Shown: positions 52,939 to 61,788, counted from the first letter of the stretch. The stretch is 64,000 bases of DNA from Ningiella ruwaisensis (GCF_004798935.1 NZ_RAHT01000003.1:124001-188000), one strand, 5' to 3'. Numbers and translations are program-made. Notes: a model not told the origin generated them from the sequence alone.

Positions 52939-54867
52939 TTAAGCCTTTTGACTTGCTATCCAAGCATCCACTCTTCGCTCTAAAATCGCCAGTGGCATTG
53001 CGCCTCCGCCCAGAACCGTGTCGTGAAACCCTCGTATGTCGAACTTATCACCTAATTGCGCTTCGGCTTTTTCTCGCAGTTCCTGAATTTTAATCATGCC
53101 AATTTTATAGCTGGTGGCTTGCCCCGGAAGCACCAAGTAACGACGAATTTCGCTTTTCGCCTGAGCTTCGGTAACAGCAGAATTTTCAATGAAATACGCG
53201 ATTGCCTGTTGCTCGCTCCATCCTTTTGAATGTAAACCGGTGTCGACCACCAAGCGAATGGCTCGCCACATTTCAGAGCCTAATCGACCAAATTCTGACA
53301 GCGGATCCTGATACGTGCCAGGCATTTCTTTGGCCAGCCATTCGGTGTAAAGCGCCCAGCCCTCGCTGTAGGCGGTAAATCCCGCTTGCGTTCTGAAGGT
53401 AGGCACGCCAGTAAGCTCGTTCTGAATGGCAATTTGCATATGATGTCCAGGGAGCCCTTCGTGATAGGCAATCACTTCGAGCTCACGTTTAGGCATGGCC
53501 GTCATATCTGATAAATGCGCGTAGTAAACCCCTGGGCGAGAACCGTCAGGTGTCGAGGGAAAGTAATGTTGAGCTGCACCATCTTGCTCTCTAAAGGCTT
53601 CAACGCGTTTCACCACCATATCGGCTTTCGGTAAAATGCCAAAATAGTCAGGCAGCACTGCCTTAATTTTATCAATAGCGGCAGTGGCGTCGTCAATGTA
53701 GGCCTGTCTACCTTCGTCGGTATTCGGGTAATACAAACGCTCGTCGTCTTTTGTGTCGCGTAAAAATACAAAAAATTCAGCCAAACTGCCTTCAAAGCCA
53801 AATTCGTTTTTCACCGCTTCCATTTCTTTGCGCAAGCGGCCGACTTCCTCTAAACCAATTTTATGAATTTCATCGGCACTAAGGTCGGTGGTTGTCTGAT
53901 TGGCAAGACGATAATTATAAAAGTTAATACCGTCTGGAAGATCGGCTGCTCCCATGGCTTGTTCTGACGCGTTGGCTCTGTCTGTTTCCTGCCAGGCAAT
54001 CAGATTTTCATAAGCCGGTTTGAACACGGTTAACAGTGCATTTTTAATTTCTTCTTGCATGCTATCTGCTTCATCCTGGGTCATTTCACCTTTCTCAACG
54101 AGGGTCGCCAGTTTTGATTTAGCATCAGCCCATATTGCACTGTCTTCAGAACTACTGTCAGAATTTTTAGCACTGTTTTGGTTGAAGGGCGCGCCTGAGA
54201 TGATTTTGTTAGATTCTTTAATGACTGAGTCAAACGCAAAATAGGGAGGACGGACGCCTTTTTCAGCTACTTTTTGTGAAATTGCTATGAGCTGATCCAT
54301 CGCCCGGCCGGTTTCATTGATTCGGCTCAAATAATTCTGCATATCTTGCGCATTTTCAACGCGATGAAAAGCGATCAGCAACTGCGGAAAGAATGAATGT
54401 ACCGCCTGCATTTGATCAAATACATACGTGTTGAATCGAAATTTATCCGCAACTTCAGCATCTTGCGCTTGATACATCCAAATATCATAAGAAATTTTCG
54501 CATCATCGCTTAGCTTTTCGTAATTAAAATTGTTTTTAAGCTCTTCAGCGTTTTTTCGGGAGCGGGCTAAGGCGTCATCCAATGCTTTTTCAGAAAAGTC
54601 ATCAATTTCGCCCTGACGCTCGCTTCTTCCTAAAAATGCAAGTTGAATGGGGCTTTGCATCACTTCTTCTTCGTACTTTTCCTCAAACCATTGATTCAGG
54701 CGAGCGGTTTCCGCCTCTATTTCAGCTTGAGTAAAGCTTGCACTTTGCTCACTTGAAGCGACTTGCTGCGTTTGAGTTTCGCTGGTAGCTTGATTGTCAG
54801 TTTCAGGGGCCGGGCTGCATGCCCCTAGGGCACTTAAGGTCGCGATAGCAATCAAATGATGGCGCAT
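52939..54867 (-). CDS. DUF885-family lipoprotein peptidase-like protein
   Basis: A 642-aa lipoprotein (lipobox LGAC, Cys17) with a Ser/Gln-rich linker and a DUF885 domain. The zinc motif HEGLPGHH (HExxxHH type) followed by EGWALYTEWLAKEM and the C-terminal PGQATSYKIG are diagnostic. These proteins are predicted zinc carboxypeptidase-like enzymes. It would act at the cell envelope, perhaps in peptide scavenging, as with the M16 and M1 peptidases in this window. Confidence 0.88.
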   Translation of the reverse strand: MRHHLIAIATLSALGACSPAPETDNQATSETQTQQVASSEQSASFTQAEIEAETARLNQWFEEKYEEEVMQSPIQLAFLGRSERQGEIDDFSEKALDDALARSRKNAEELKNNFNYEKLSDDAKISYDIWMYQAQDAEVADKFRFNTYVFDQMQAVHSFFPQLLIAFHRVENAQDMQNYLSRINETGRAMDQLIAISQKVAEKGVRPPYFAFDSVIKESNKIISGAPFNQNSAKNSDSSSEDSAIWADAKSKLATLVEKGEMTQDEADSMQEEIKNALLTVFKPAYENLIAWQETDRANASEQAMGAADLPDGINFYNYRLANQTTTDLSADEIHKIGLEEVGRLRKEMEAVKNEFGFEGSLAEFFVFLRDTKDDERLYYPNTDEGRQAYIDDATAAIDKIKAVLPDYFGILPKADMVVKRVEAFREQDGAAQHYFPSTPDGSRPGVYYAHLSDMTAMPKRELEVIAYHEGLPGHHMQIAIQNELTGVPTFRTQAGFTAYSEGWALYTEWLAKEMPGTYQDPLSEFGRLGSEMWRAIRLVVDTGLHSKGWSEQQAIAYFIENSAVTEAQAKSEIRRYLVLPGQATSYKIGMIKIQELREKAEAQLGDKFDIRGFHDTVLGGGAMPLAILERRVDAWIASQKA

Positions 54868-54930
54868 ATGGTATGGTCCTTTTTTATTAGTGTATGTGTA
54901 GGTGTCAACACATAATAGTAGCCCTAAAGC

Positions 54931-55467
54931 CTAATAAGTGCGAATGGTTAATGTATCTCCTCGTTGGGACCATTCCAAATGCTTTAAAGCGCTCATACCC
55001 AGCAGGATTTCATCAGACCGAAGGCCAGGATTAAGGTTGGCATCCACATTAAGCAATCGAATATCACCAATTTGAAGCTCATTGATGTTGGTGTAAGCTA
55101 CGGTGACCGGGCCATTTGCGGTAAGGGCCTGAAAGCGTTGGCCTGGCTGTAAACCTAAATAATCCCTTAAATGCGCGCCAATCGATACGCTTGTTGCACC
55201 CGTGTCCAGCAAAAACGTGACTTCTTTACCGTTGATCAAACCGCTGGTGACGTAATGCCCTTGTCGATTGCGCTTAAGGATCACTTCAACACCTTGCTGC
55301 GATACCTTGCTTTGCGGAGACTGATTAGGATTGTATTGTTTGTCGAGCATGCCAGAAAAATACGCGATGAGTAATCCAAATACGATGATCCAGGCAGCCA
55401 CGAGCATCCACACACCCATTTTTGAGGTGCTATTGTCATTTACACCTTGCGGCTCTATATCTGGCAA
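54931..55467 (-). CDS. Membrane-anchored retropepsin-like aspartic protease
   Basis: About 178 aa: one transmembrane helix (MLVAAWIIVFGLLIAYFSG) and a periplasmic retroviral-type aspartic protease domain with FLLDTGATSVSI (the DTGA active site) and EILLGMSALKHL near the end, as in the TIGR02281 clan-AA family. It works as a homodimer. The start is set at TTG 55465-55467 because AAAGGAGG lies just upstream; a GTG 16 codons earlier lacks such a site, and a later ATG lies only at the membrane helix. Confidence 0.82.
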   Translation of the reverse strand: MPDIEPQGVNDNSTSKMGVWMLVAAWIIVFGLLIAYFSGMLDKQYNPNQSPQSKVSQQGVEVILKRNRQGHYVTSGLINGKEVTFLLDTGATSVSIGAHLRDYLGLQPGQRFQALTANGPVTVAYTNINELQIGDIRLLNVDANLNPGLRSDEILLGMSALKHLEWSQRGDTLTIRTY

Positions 55468-55730
55468 GTTGCCTCCTTTACCGGTTAATCGTATTGAATT
55501 TAAGCACGATGACACACTTTTTTACAACTTAATACGGGAATTCCAAATAGTTTGATTAGATACTAAGCTATCAATACTCTGTCTTTTGCAGATATGATTG
55601 CAGATAGGGTTAAAAAACGCTGTAAGTTAACAGACAGGCATTGCATAACTTGCTGCGCGACTGTTTACTTGATAAACCCTAATGGATGCGGTAGCAAATA
55701 ACTGTTTTTAAACAGATTAACGAGGAAGAT

Positions 55731-58484
55731 ATGATACACACAAAAAGTCCACAGTCAGGGAAGCTGATACAGGCTGTATTAACAGGCATTTTTGCGCTTG
55801 TTTGCAGTGTAAGTTTACATGCACAGGAAATTGACATTCCTTATGAAAAATTTGAGTTAGACAACGGTTTAACTGTTGTTGTACATGAGGATAGAAAAGC
55901 GCCAGTTGTCGCTGTTGCGGTATGGTACAAGGTTGGCTCTAAAGATGAACCTGAGGGTAAAACAGGTTTTGCGCATTTATTTGAACATCTTATGTTCAAC
56001 GGCACTGAAAACTATGATGATGAATGGTTTAAGCCCCTTCAAGAAGTTGGCGCAACAGGATTAAACGGTACCACGAGTTTTGACCGCACGAATTATTTTC
56101 AAACGGTGCCAACACCTGCGCTTGATCGGATTTTGTGGATGGAATCTGATCGCATGGGGCACTTACTAGGTGCAATCACGCAAGAGAAACTGGATGAGCA
56201 GCGCGGCGTTGTGCAAAACGAAAAGCGCCAGGGCGAAGATCAGCCTTACGGAAAGGTGTTTGATCGCATCATCAACAATATGTTCCCGGATGAACATCCC
56301 TACTCGCACCTGCCGATTGGCTCAATGGATGATTTAAATGCTGCTTCATTAGAAGATGTTGAAAGCTGGTTTAAGCAATACTACGGTGCAGCCAATGCAA
56401 TCTTGGTACTGTCGGGTGATATAAACGCACAAGAAGCTCGTCCATTGGTTGAGAAATACTTTGGCGATATCGATGCAGGGCCTGCATTAACCAAGTGGGA
56501 CGCATGGGTACCTAAGCGTTCAGCGAATTCTCGAGAAACCATGCAGGATAAAGTGCCTCAAACACGAATTTATCGCGTGTGGGTAGCGCCTGAAGATACC
56601 AATCCAGTGTCTACCGATCTTTTCATTGCTGCCAACGTGCTTGGTGACGGAAAAAATTCCCGCCTATATAAAGAGTTAGTATACAACCAACAGATCGCGA
56701 CCGGTGCATCGGTTTTTAATCTTGAACTGCAAATGGCGTCTATTTTCGGCGTGGTTGTGGATGTGGCCGACGGTGTAGACGTTGATAAAGTTGAGCGTGA
56801 GCTTGATAAAATCATGGCTGAGTTTTTGAAAAAAGGCCCAAGTAAAGATGAAGTCAGGCTGGTTTCTACAAAAACAAAAGCGGGTATTATCCGCGGACTT
56901 GAAGAAGTTGGCGGATTTTCTGGAAAAGCACAAACACTCGCACAGGGCGAGCTACTTGCAGGTGACCCAGCGTTTTTTAAAACCGAACTTGCGCTTTTAG
57001 ACAAAGCCAACCCAAAATCGGTGTTAAATGCATCTCGCGAATGGTTAAGCAATGGCTGGCATCAACTTACCGTGGTGCCCTTCCCAGAATATTCTACGAT
57101 TGAAACAGACCTCGACAGAAGCGCCGGCCTACCCGATGTGACAGGAGAGACTGAATTAAGCTTCCCTGAGGTGCAAAGTGCACAACTATCTAACGGCATT
57201 ACGGTCAATTTGGCACAACGCAGCACCATCCCGGTTGTTAACGTTGCCTTTCAGTTTGACGCCGGATTTGCTGCCGATAAAGGTAACAAGCTAGGCTTGG
57301 CTACCTTCACAACGCGTATGCTTGATGAAGGTGCAGGCAAATACGACGCGCTTGAACTTGCAGCTGAGCTTGAGCAGCTAGGTGCAAATTTGGGGGCAGG
57401 CTCTAACTTAGATACCACCACTGTAAGCATGTCGATGCTCAAAGAAAATATGAATGACTCGCTTGAGCTGTTAAGCGATGTGTTGCTGCGCCCAAGTTTC
57501 GACAAAGACGAGATAGAGCGTCAGCGAGCTTTATTGTTCAGTGATATCGCACAGCAAATGGCACAACCAACCGCAATCGCCTTTACCTTATTACCACCGC
57601 TTATTTTTGGTGATGATCATGCCTACGGTATCCCGTTAACGGGCACCGGTACGAAAGAGTCGGTAGCAAGCATTACGCGTGAAGATATGGTGGCCTTCAA
57701 AGACCAGTGGATGCGTCCGGATAATGCGACCATTTTTGTTGTGGGTGATACTACCATGGACGAAATTAAGCCAATGCTTGAGAAAGAGTTCGGAAAATGG
57801 AGTGTTGCTGGAAGTAAGCAAGAAAAAGTCATTGCTGAAGTGGCGCTGCCCGAAGAGGGACAGGCCATTATTATTGACCGTCCGGGATCTGCTCAGTCGC
57901 TCATACTAGCTGCGCATGTAGCCCCTCCTACCGGTGTTGATAATAACATTGCAATAAACGCTATGAATTCAACGCTAGGGGGTGAATTTACTGCGCGCGT
58001 TAATATGAATTTGCGTGAAGATAAAGGTTGGGCATATGGTGCCTATACCTTCTTACAAGATGCGAAAGGTCAGCGCTTGTTTATGGTTTATGCTCCGGTA
58101 CAAACAGATAAAACCGGTGATTCTTTAAAAGAGTTAGTTAAAGAACTCAATGCCTATAAAGGTGACAAACCACCAACATCTGAAGAGCTAGAGCGCGTGG
58201 TTCTTGATCAAGTACGCTCATTACCTGGTCAGTACGAAACCTCTGGTGCAGTATTGGGCTCACTGCTATCAAGCAACCGTTTTGATCGTGAGCTCAATTA
58301 CCCAGAGAGCTTACCAGAGAAGTATCGCGCATTATCAACACAAGATCTGGAATCTGCCGCTGAGCAAGTTGTGCACCCTGGTAAACTTACTTGGGTGATC
58401 ATTGGTGATGCCAGTGCAATCAAAGAAGAAGTCGAGGCAGCCGGTATAGGAAGCGTGAGCGTAAGAGCAATGAACGAGCTGTAA
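55731..58484 (+). CDS. M16-family zinc metallopeptidase, exported
   Basis: A 917-aa pitrilysin/processing-peptidase-like enzyme. After a signal peptide (VLTGIFALVCSVSLHAQ), the first M16 domain carries the inverted zinc motif HLFEHLMF with the distal glutamate in LDEQRGVVQNEKRQ. The second M16 half (from about residue 470) lacks the motif, as usual. Such proteins degrade peptides in the periplasm. AACGAGGA precedes the ATG. It stands alone with a strong terminator. Confidence 0.94.
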   Translation: MIHTKSPQSGKLIQAVLTGIFALVCSVSLHAQEIDIPYEKFELDNGLTVVVHEDRKAPVVAVAVWYKVGSKDEPEGKTGFAHLFEHLMFNGTENYDDEWFKPLQEVGATGLNGTTSFDRTNYFQTVPTPALDRILWMESDRMGHLLGAITQEKLDEQRGVVQNEKRQGEDQPYGKVFDRIINNMFPDEHPYSHLPIGSMDDLNAASLEDVESWFKQYYGAANAILVLSGDINAQEARPLVEKYFGDIDAGPALTKWDAWVPKRSANSRETMQDKVPQTRIYRVWVAPEDTNPVSTDLFIAANVLGDGKNSRLYKELVYNQQIATGASVFNLELQMASIFGVVVDVADGVDVDKVERELDKIMAEFLKKGPSKDEVRLVSTKTKAGIIRGLEEVGGFSGKAQTLAQGELLAGDPAFFKTELALLDKANPKSVLNASREWLSNGWHQLTVVPFPEYSTIETDLDRSAGLPDVTGETELSFPEVQSAQLSNGITVNLAQRSTIPVVNVAFQFDAGFAADKGNKLGLATFTTRMLDEGAGKYDALELAAELEQLGANLGAGSNLDTTTVSMSMLKENMNDSLELLSDVLLRPSFDKDEIERQRALLFSDIAQQMAQPTAIAFTLLPPLIFGDDHAYGIPLTGTGTKESVASITREDMVAFKDQWMRPDNATIFVVGDTTMDEIKPMLEKEFGKWSVAGSKQEKVIAEVALPEEGQAIIIDRPGSAQSLILAAHVAPPTGVDNNIAINAMNSTLGGEFTARVNMNLREDKGWAYGAYTFLQDAKGQRLFMVYAPVQTDKTGDSLKELVKELNAYKGDKPPTSEELERVVLDQVRSLPGQYETSGAVLGSLLSSNRFDRELNYPESLPEKYRALSTQDLESAAEQVVHPGKLTWVIIGDASAIKEEVEAAGIGSVSVRAMNEL

Positions 58485-58509
58485 AAATCGCGTAGCGCCT
58501 TTACGTCAT

Positions 58510-58553
58510 AAAACCCCTTTCTGTTTTCAGGAGGGGGTTTTTTCATTTTGCAT
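58510..58553 (+). terminator. Terminator of M16 peptidase gene
   Basis: AAAACCCC / GGGGTTTT stem enclosing a small CTG-TTTT-CAG hairpin, followed by TTTTTTCATTTT. Confidence 0.85.
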
Positions 58554-58742
58554 TATTGGTTTGTCACTTTTATCACTGTGGCAGGCTCGTGCCAATCGTT
58601 TCCACAATTCTTGCCAATACGATTTAAAAACTGTTTTTGAAGCAAGCTTTGAATTTTAAAAGATGTTTTAAGTATGTACCCGACGGTTACACCTTATGTT
58701 TCAACAGACCGTTGGTTTACTAAAGATAATTAACTGCCCGTC

Positions 58743-58940
58743 ACTATCGCGAAGGCGATAGTCTCCTAAAGACCAAGGAACGGACGATAGGATTCGTCTA
58801 CAAAGAATCGTCATTCCGGCGAAGGCCGGAACCCCTAAACTCTCGTCGATCAGCTAAAAAGCGTGAATTTCTATCAATTTGGTTTGATTTCTCAACTCAA
58901 CGATATACGCAGGGAGGTTGCGGCCTCCGCCGCAATGACG
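58743..58940. repeat. Palindromic intergenic repeat cluster
   Basis: Two hairpins share the loop GAAG: ACTATCGC-GAAG-GCGATAGT (58743-58762) and TTCCGGC-GAAG-GCCGGAA (58814-58831). The second is part of a 132-bp unit bounded by CGTCATT (58809) and AATGACG (58940), resembling the dispersed CGTCATTCCGGCGAAGGCCGGAA repeats found in many bacterial genomes. No ORF. Confidence 0.75.
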
Positions 58941-59090
58941 ATAGTTTTTTTAAAATACGCAGAGTGCCGCTTTTGAATATTAAAAGTGAGTATTGACTTA
59001 GTTGCTCAACGTTCACAAAAAGTATTAAAGAGCGTTCGTCGAATTATGCGATCGCACAAGTAGCAAGCCGCATCACCACCGGAGAGCTCT

Positions 59091-59229
59091 AATTTGTATA
59101 TCACAAAAATGAGCATTCATCCGCATCTTAAAATGTTACATTATCGCTTGAATGAGCGGCGCAAAAATATGAACGAGCATTCCAAACACGCTTCCGGTAA
59201 AAAAGCCAAGCCAACCGTTTTTACCGATG
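59091..59229. repeat. Direct repeat copy 1 flanking TA cassettes
   Basis: 139 bp matching 61254-61392 with three substitutions. It contains the last 31 codons of the membrane-protein gene at 61299 plus 45 bp beyond its stop. Confidence 0.93.
59136..59229 (-). pseudogene. 3' fragment of DUF-type membrane gene
   Basis: The minus strand reads the last 31 codons of the gene at 61299-61664, including its stop. The three differences give two conservative replacements (Ile to Val, Met to Ile) and one silent change, which looks like allelic divergence rather than decay. Confidence 0.75.
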
Positions 59230-59462
59230 GAGGTAAGTGGCCGAGACGATTAGAGCCACGCTCTTTTATCACTCTGCTGAGTCAAATACCAAACTCTTCC
59301 CAAGATAGAAAAATCAAATGTGCTTTTGCGAAAACTCAATGAGGTGTAATAGTAAAAGGAAATAGTGGAGCGCTAAAACAGATGGCAAATACGGCATGAT
59401 ACCTACCGAAGACAATGAAAACGGATATCTGGGAGGAGCGCCATCTACCGCTTATTTTGGCG
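59230..59462. other. Left end of TA-cassette insert
   Basis: 233 bp between the first direct repeat and parE. No ORF or clear attC-like sequence was recognised. A direct repeat of GGAGCGC (about 59366 and 59436) is the only structure noted. Confidence 0.35.
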
Positions 59463-59765
59463 TCATGTGCCGTCTAGCTTAGATTTGACGTCCATGCGCT
59501 TATGTATAATACGGACAATTTGAATGTCATTATTTGACACCAGTCTATAAAAAATCACATGACTGCTGCATGGAAATTTTCGGTATCCAACTTCTATAAA
59601 ATCACATACCTGGCCAGCATCAGGGTTGTTCGCCAGGTTGCGAAAGGTATCATCAAACTGTTTTACATAGACAGCTCTTTGTTTGATTCTCCATTTTCTT
59701 TGCATATATGCGGCAATAGACTTTAAATCTGTTTTGGCTTTATGAGTTACAGAAAACTTACCCAT
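59463..59765 (-). CDS. parE: ParE-family toxin
   Basis: A 100-aa RelE/ParE superfamily toxin: VTHKAKTDLKSIAAYMQRKW, NLANNPDAGQVCDFIEVGYRKF, HVIFYRLVSNNDIQIVRIIHKRMD is the standard ParE layout. ParE proteins poison DNA gyrase. It begins one base inside the stop of parD, so the pair is coupled, antitoxin first. Confidence 0.88.
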   Translation of the reverse strand: MGKFSVTHKAKTDLKSIAAYMQRKWRIKQRAVYVKQFDDTFRNLANNPDAGQVCDFIEVGYRKFPCSSHVIFYRLVSNNDIQIVRIIHKRMDVKSKLDGT

Positions 59766-60004
59766 TATCCAAGTTCGTCGTCCAATTCTTGCATCAAAGA
59801 TTCATAGCTATTTTCTGCAGTACCACTTTCTTCACCTTCCTTGAGTAAGTGTCGCAATGTTGCAATTTTTTGTTCATTGTCTTCGAGTAATCTCAAACCG
59901 GCGCGCACCACTTCACTTGCAGACGAGTAACGACCTTCATTTATTTGTTGCGCAATAAATCCGTCAAAATGTTCACCCAATGTGATACTAGTATTTGTAG
60001 CCAT
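59765..60004 (-). CDS. parD: ParD-family antitoxin
   Basis: A 79-aa ribbon-helix-helix antitoxin of the CC2985 type: SITLGEHFDGFIAQQINEGRYSS followed by ASEVVRAGLRLLEDNE. The N-terminal half binds DNA and the acidic tail (SLMQELDDELG) would bind ParE. It should repress its own promoter at the 18-bp inverted repeat just upstream. Confidence 0.88.
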   Translation of the reverse strand: MATNTSITLGEHFDGFIAQQINEGRYSSASEVVRAGLRLLEDNEQKIATLRHLLKEGEESGTAENSYESLMQELDDELG

Positions 60005-60030
60005 CTTACAATCTTATGTACCAGAATATA

Positions 60031-60048
60031 CCTAATATTGGTATTAGG
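60031..60048. promoter_or_regulatory. parDE operator
   Basis: Perfect 7-bp inverted repeat CCTAATA-TTGG-TATTAGG, 27 bp upstream of the parD start codon. Confidence 0.65.
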
Positions 60049-60049
60049 C

Positions 60050-60149
60050 ACATAACAAGTCAAATAGCAGAGATTACCAACTCTTGTCGTGCCATTTCCA
60101 TTCGCAACCGTCACGCCATAGCTGATAACTCGTTATTACAGCGTTAGCT
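60050..60149 (+). other. attC-like site 1
   Basis: Begins with ACATAACAAG (an R''-like box) and ends with GTTAGCT (60143-60149, R'-like, crossover expected after G60143). The interior (TCTTGTCGTGCCATTTCCAT and on) aligns with attC-like site 2 at about 80% identity over the first 52 bp. Confidence 0.5.
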
Positions 60150-60203
60150 ATGCCTACTTAGTATCTGATGACATACGGCACACGCGGTGCTAAACTAATC
60201 GCT

Positions 60204-60479
60204 ATGAAATCGATAAACTGGAATCTGGATAAAAACCAACAACTACTTAATGAGCGTCGTGTTTCATTTGAAGATGTCGTTGTTTGCATACAACAAGGTG
60301 AGCTTCTGGATATTATTGAGCATCCGAATAAGGAAAAATATCCGAATCAACGAGTATTCGTTATAGAGATTGATAATTACGCATTTTTAATCCCCTATGT
60401 CGAAACTGACGAAGAAATTTTTCTTAAAACTATAATTCCAAGTCGAAAAGCTACGAAAATTTATTTAGGAGACAAGTAA
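60204..60479 (+). CDS. BrnT-family-like toxin
   Basis: A 91-aa protein: INWNLDKNQQLLNERRVSFEDVV, IIEHPNKEKYPNQRVFVI and EIFLKTIIPSRKATKIYL match the BrnT-type RNase toxin family and its close relatives. The start is set at ATG 60204 (MKSINW); an upstream in-frame ATG at 60168 adds 12 poorly conserved residues. No ribosome site is evident, as in many integron cassettes. It overlaps the antitoxin gene by 1 bp (TAATG). Confidence 0.78.
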   Translation: MKSINWNLDKNQQLLNERRVSFEDVVVCIQQGELLDIIEHPNKEKYPNQRVFVIEIDNYAFLIPYVETDEEIFLKTIIPSRKATKIYLGDK

Positions 60480-60763
60480 TGCGAGAAGTTAAATTGAATC
60501 CTGAAGAGCAGGAAATATTAGACGATTTTGATGCAGGTGAATTCAAATCAGTTAAGACTCCAGCTCTTAAAAAAGCTGCTCAATCTGCGGCTGAAGAAAC
60601 TCTGAAGAAAGATAAACGAATCAACATTCGAATATCAAGTCGCGATCTGCTTGCTCTACAACGTCGTGCAGCAAAAGAAGGCTTACCTTACCAAACCTTA
60701 GTTTCAAGCATCTTACACAAATATGTAGCTGGGAGTCTTGAGGATAGGATAGCTAACAAGTGA
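60479..60763 (+). CDS. CopG/BrnA-type antitoxin
   Basis: A 94-aa antitoxin. An acidic N-terminus (LNPEEQEILDDFDAGEF) precedes a ribbon-helix-helix-like segment INIRISSRDLLALQRRAAKEGLPYQTLVSSILHKYV, typical of antitoxins paired with BrnT-type toxins. Its last codons (GCT AAC AAG TGA) form the R'' end of an attC-like site, as is common for genes in integron cassettes. Confidence 0.8.
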   Translation: MREVKLNPEEQEILDDFDAGEFKSVKTPALKKAAQSAAEETLKKDKRINIRISSRDLLALQRRAAKEGLPYQTLVSSILHKYVAGSLEDRIANK

Positions 60764-60859
60764 TTCAACAGAGATGCCCATCTCTTGTCATGCCATTTGC
60801 ATTCGAAACCGACGTACAATGGGACACAGTTTTGGATTTCGCCCAATCTACGCTTATAA
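60751..60859 (+). other. attC-like site 2
   Basis: R''-like AGCTAAC (60751-60757) overlaps the antitoxin stop and is the exact complement of GTTAGCT at the start of the same cassette (60143-60149), the relation expected within one integron cassette. The right end (CTTATAA, 60853-60859) is a poor R' match. Confidence 0.5.
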
Positions 60860-60887
60860 TTCAAAGGTTTTACATCAAGGCAAGAAG

Positions 60888-61211
60888 ATGACAAAAAGAT
60901 ACGTTAATCGGTTTTGTGAAATATCGCATTTATCTGAAGCAGAGCAGGTATCGCTTCTTGAAAAAGCGAGAGTTGAGGCTTTTGTTAAAATGAAATTATC
61001 TGGAAGAAGCGCAATTTATATGTTCGGCTCTCTTTTAGCGTGTTCCGGGATAGGTTTGGTCGGCGGTACGTTGTTGTTTGGGTACGAATCAATTTATTTC
61101 TTTATCATTTTAGCTATTTCAATATTTGCAAATAACTATATAAACGCCAGGTTGCAGGGCACATTAATACGAAGAGGGTTGACCAACATATTGAGTAAAC
61201 CTCACGCATAA
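60888..61211 (+). CDS. Hypothetical two-helix membrane protein
   Basis: A 107-aa protein starting MTKRYVNRF, with a cytoplasmic helical N-terminus (ISHLSEAEQVSLLEKARVEAFVKM) and two transmembrane helices (AIYMFGSLLACSGIGLVGGTLLF; IYFFIILAISIFANNYINA) and a basic tail. An in-frame upstream extension to 60774 runs through the attC-like site and is not coding. The TAA stop lies within GCATAACAAAG, another R''-like box. The family is not recognised. Confidence 0.65.
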   Translation: MTKRYVNRFCEISHLSEAEQVSLLEKARVEAFVKMKLSGRSAIYMFGSLLACSGIGLVGGTLLFGYESIYFFIILAISIFANNYINARLQGTLIRRGLTNILSKPHA

Positions 61212-61253
61212 CAAAGCATTAAAGCGGATAAAAACGAAAGCGACTTTCGCCCC
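61206..61253 (+). other. Truncated attC-like site 3
   Basis: GCATAACAAAG at the gene stop followed by about 37 bp with an internal hairpin (CGAAAG-CGA-CTTTCG). It is cut off by the second direct repeat and has no R' end. Confidence 0.4.
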
Positions 61254-61392
61254 AATTTGTATATCACAAAAATGAGCATTCATCCGCATCTTAAAATGTT
61301 ACATCATCGCTTGAATGAGCGGCGCAAAAATATGAATGAGCATTCCAAACACGCTTCCGGTAAAAAAGCCAAGCCAGCCGTTTTTACCGATG
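61254..61392. repeat. Direct repeat copy 2 flanking TA cassettes
   Basis: 139-bp partner of 59091-59229; this copy is continuous with the intact gene at 61299-61664. Confidence 0.93.
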
Positions 61393-61664
61393 TATCGCGC
61401 AAGTGTGGCGCCAAAAAGACCAGTCCACAGCATAATGCTGTACACCGAAGTAATGCCTGCGCCTAGCTCCTGCGGCATAAACAGTAAAGACAACACGAGA
61501 ATTGCCATTGCGCCGGATAGCAACACCCAATTGATGTTTTTCGGGTTGGTAAACGCATTGTATTGATTCGCCTTTTCAGCGCTGTTTTGAGAAGCGGTTT
61601 GACCGGCAAAACCCTCTCGCTTACTTTCTTCTCTTTGTGCCTTAATTCTTGCGCCTTTTGACAT
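61299..61664 (-). CDS. Hypothetical membrane protein
   Basis: A 121-aa protein with a basic, Gln/Ala-rich N-terminus (MSKGARIKAQREESKREGF) and two or three hydrophobic segments (INWVLLSGAMAILVLSLLFM; SIMLWTGLFGATLARYIG; WLGFFTGSVFGMLIHIFAP). The family is not recognised. A copy of its last 31 codons lies 2.2 kb away at 59136, on the other side of the toxin-antitoxin insert. Confidence 0.7.
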   Translation of the reverse strand: MSKGARIKAQREESKREGFAGQTASQNSAEKANQYNAFTNPKNINWVLLSGAMAILVLSLLFMPQELGAGITSVYSIMLWTGLFGATLARYIGKNGWLGFFTGSVFGMLIHIFAPLIQAMM

Positions 61665-61788
61665 GCAATCTTTCCTTTAACTCAGCTTTTGTGTGCTCTG
61701 CTTTGAGCCAGCGAATAACAAAATTCGCAGTGCAATATGTTCAGAATCACTTGCTATCATAATGCGAAAAGAAGGATGAAGGCCAGAC

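Noticed and set aside
59094-59342. 82-codon plus-strand ORF in the first direct repeat (and its twin at 61257-61466)
   Set aside because: It is antisense to the end of the membrane-protein gene at 61299, and the two copies diverge completely beyond the repeat.
60774-60887. N-terminal extension of the membrane-protein gene
   Set aside because: It runs through the attC-like sequence; the ATG at 60888 has a nearby AAGG and gives a natural protein start.
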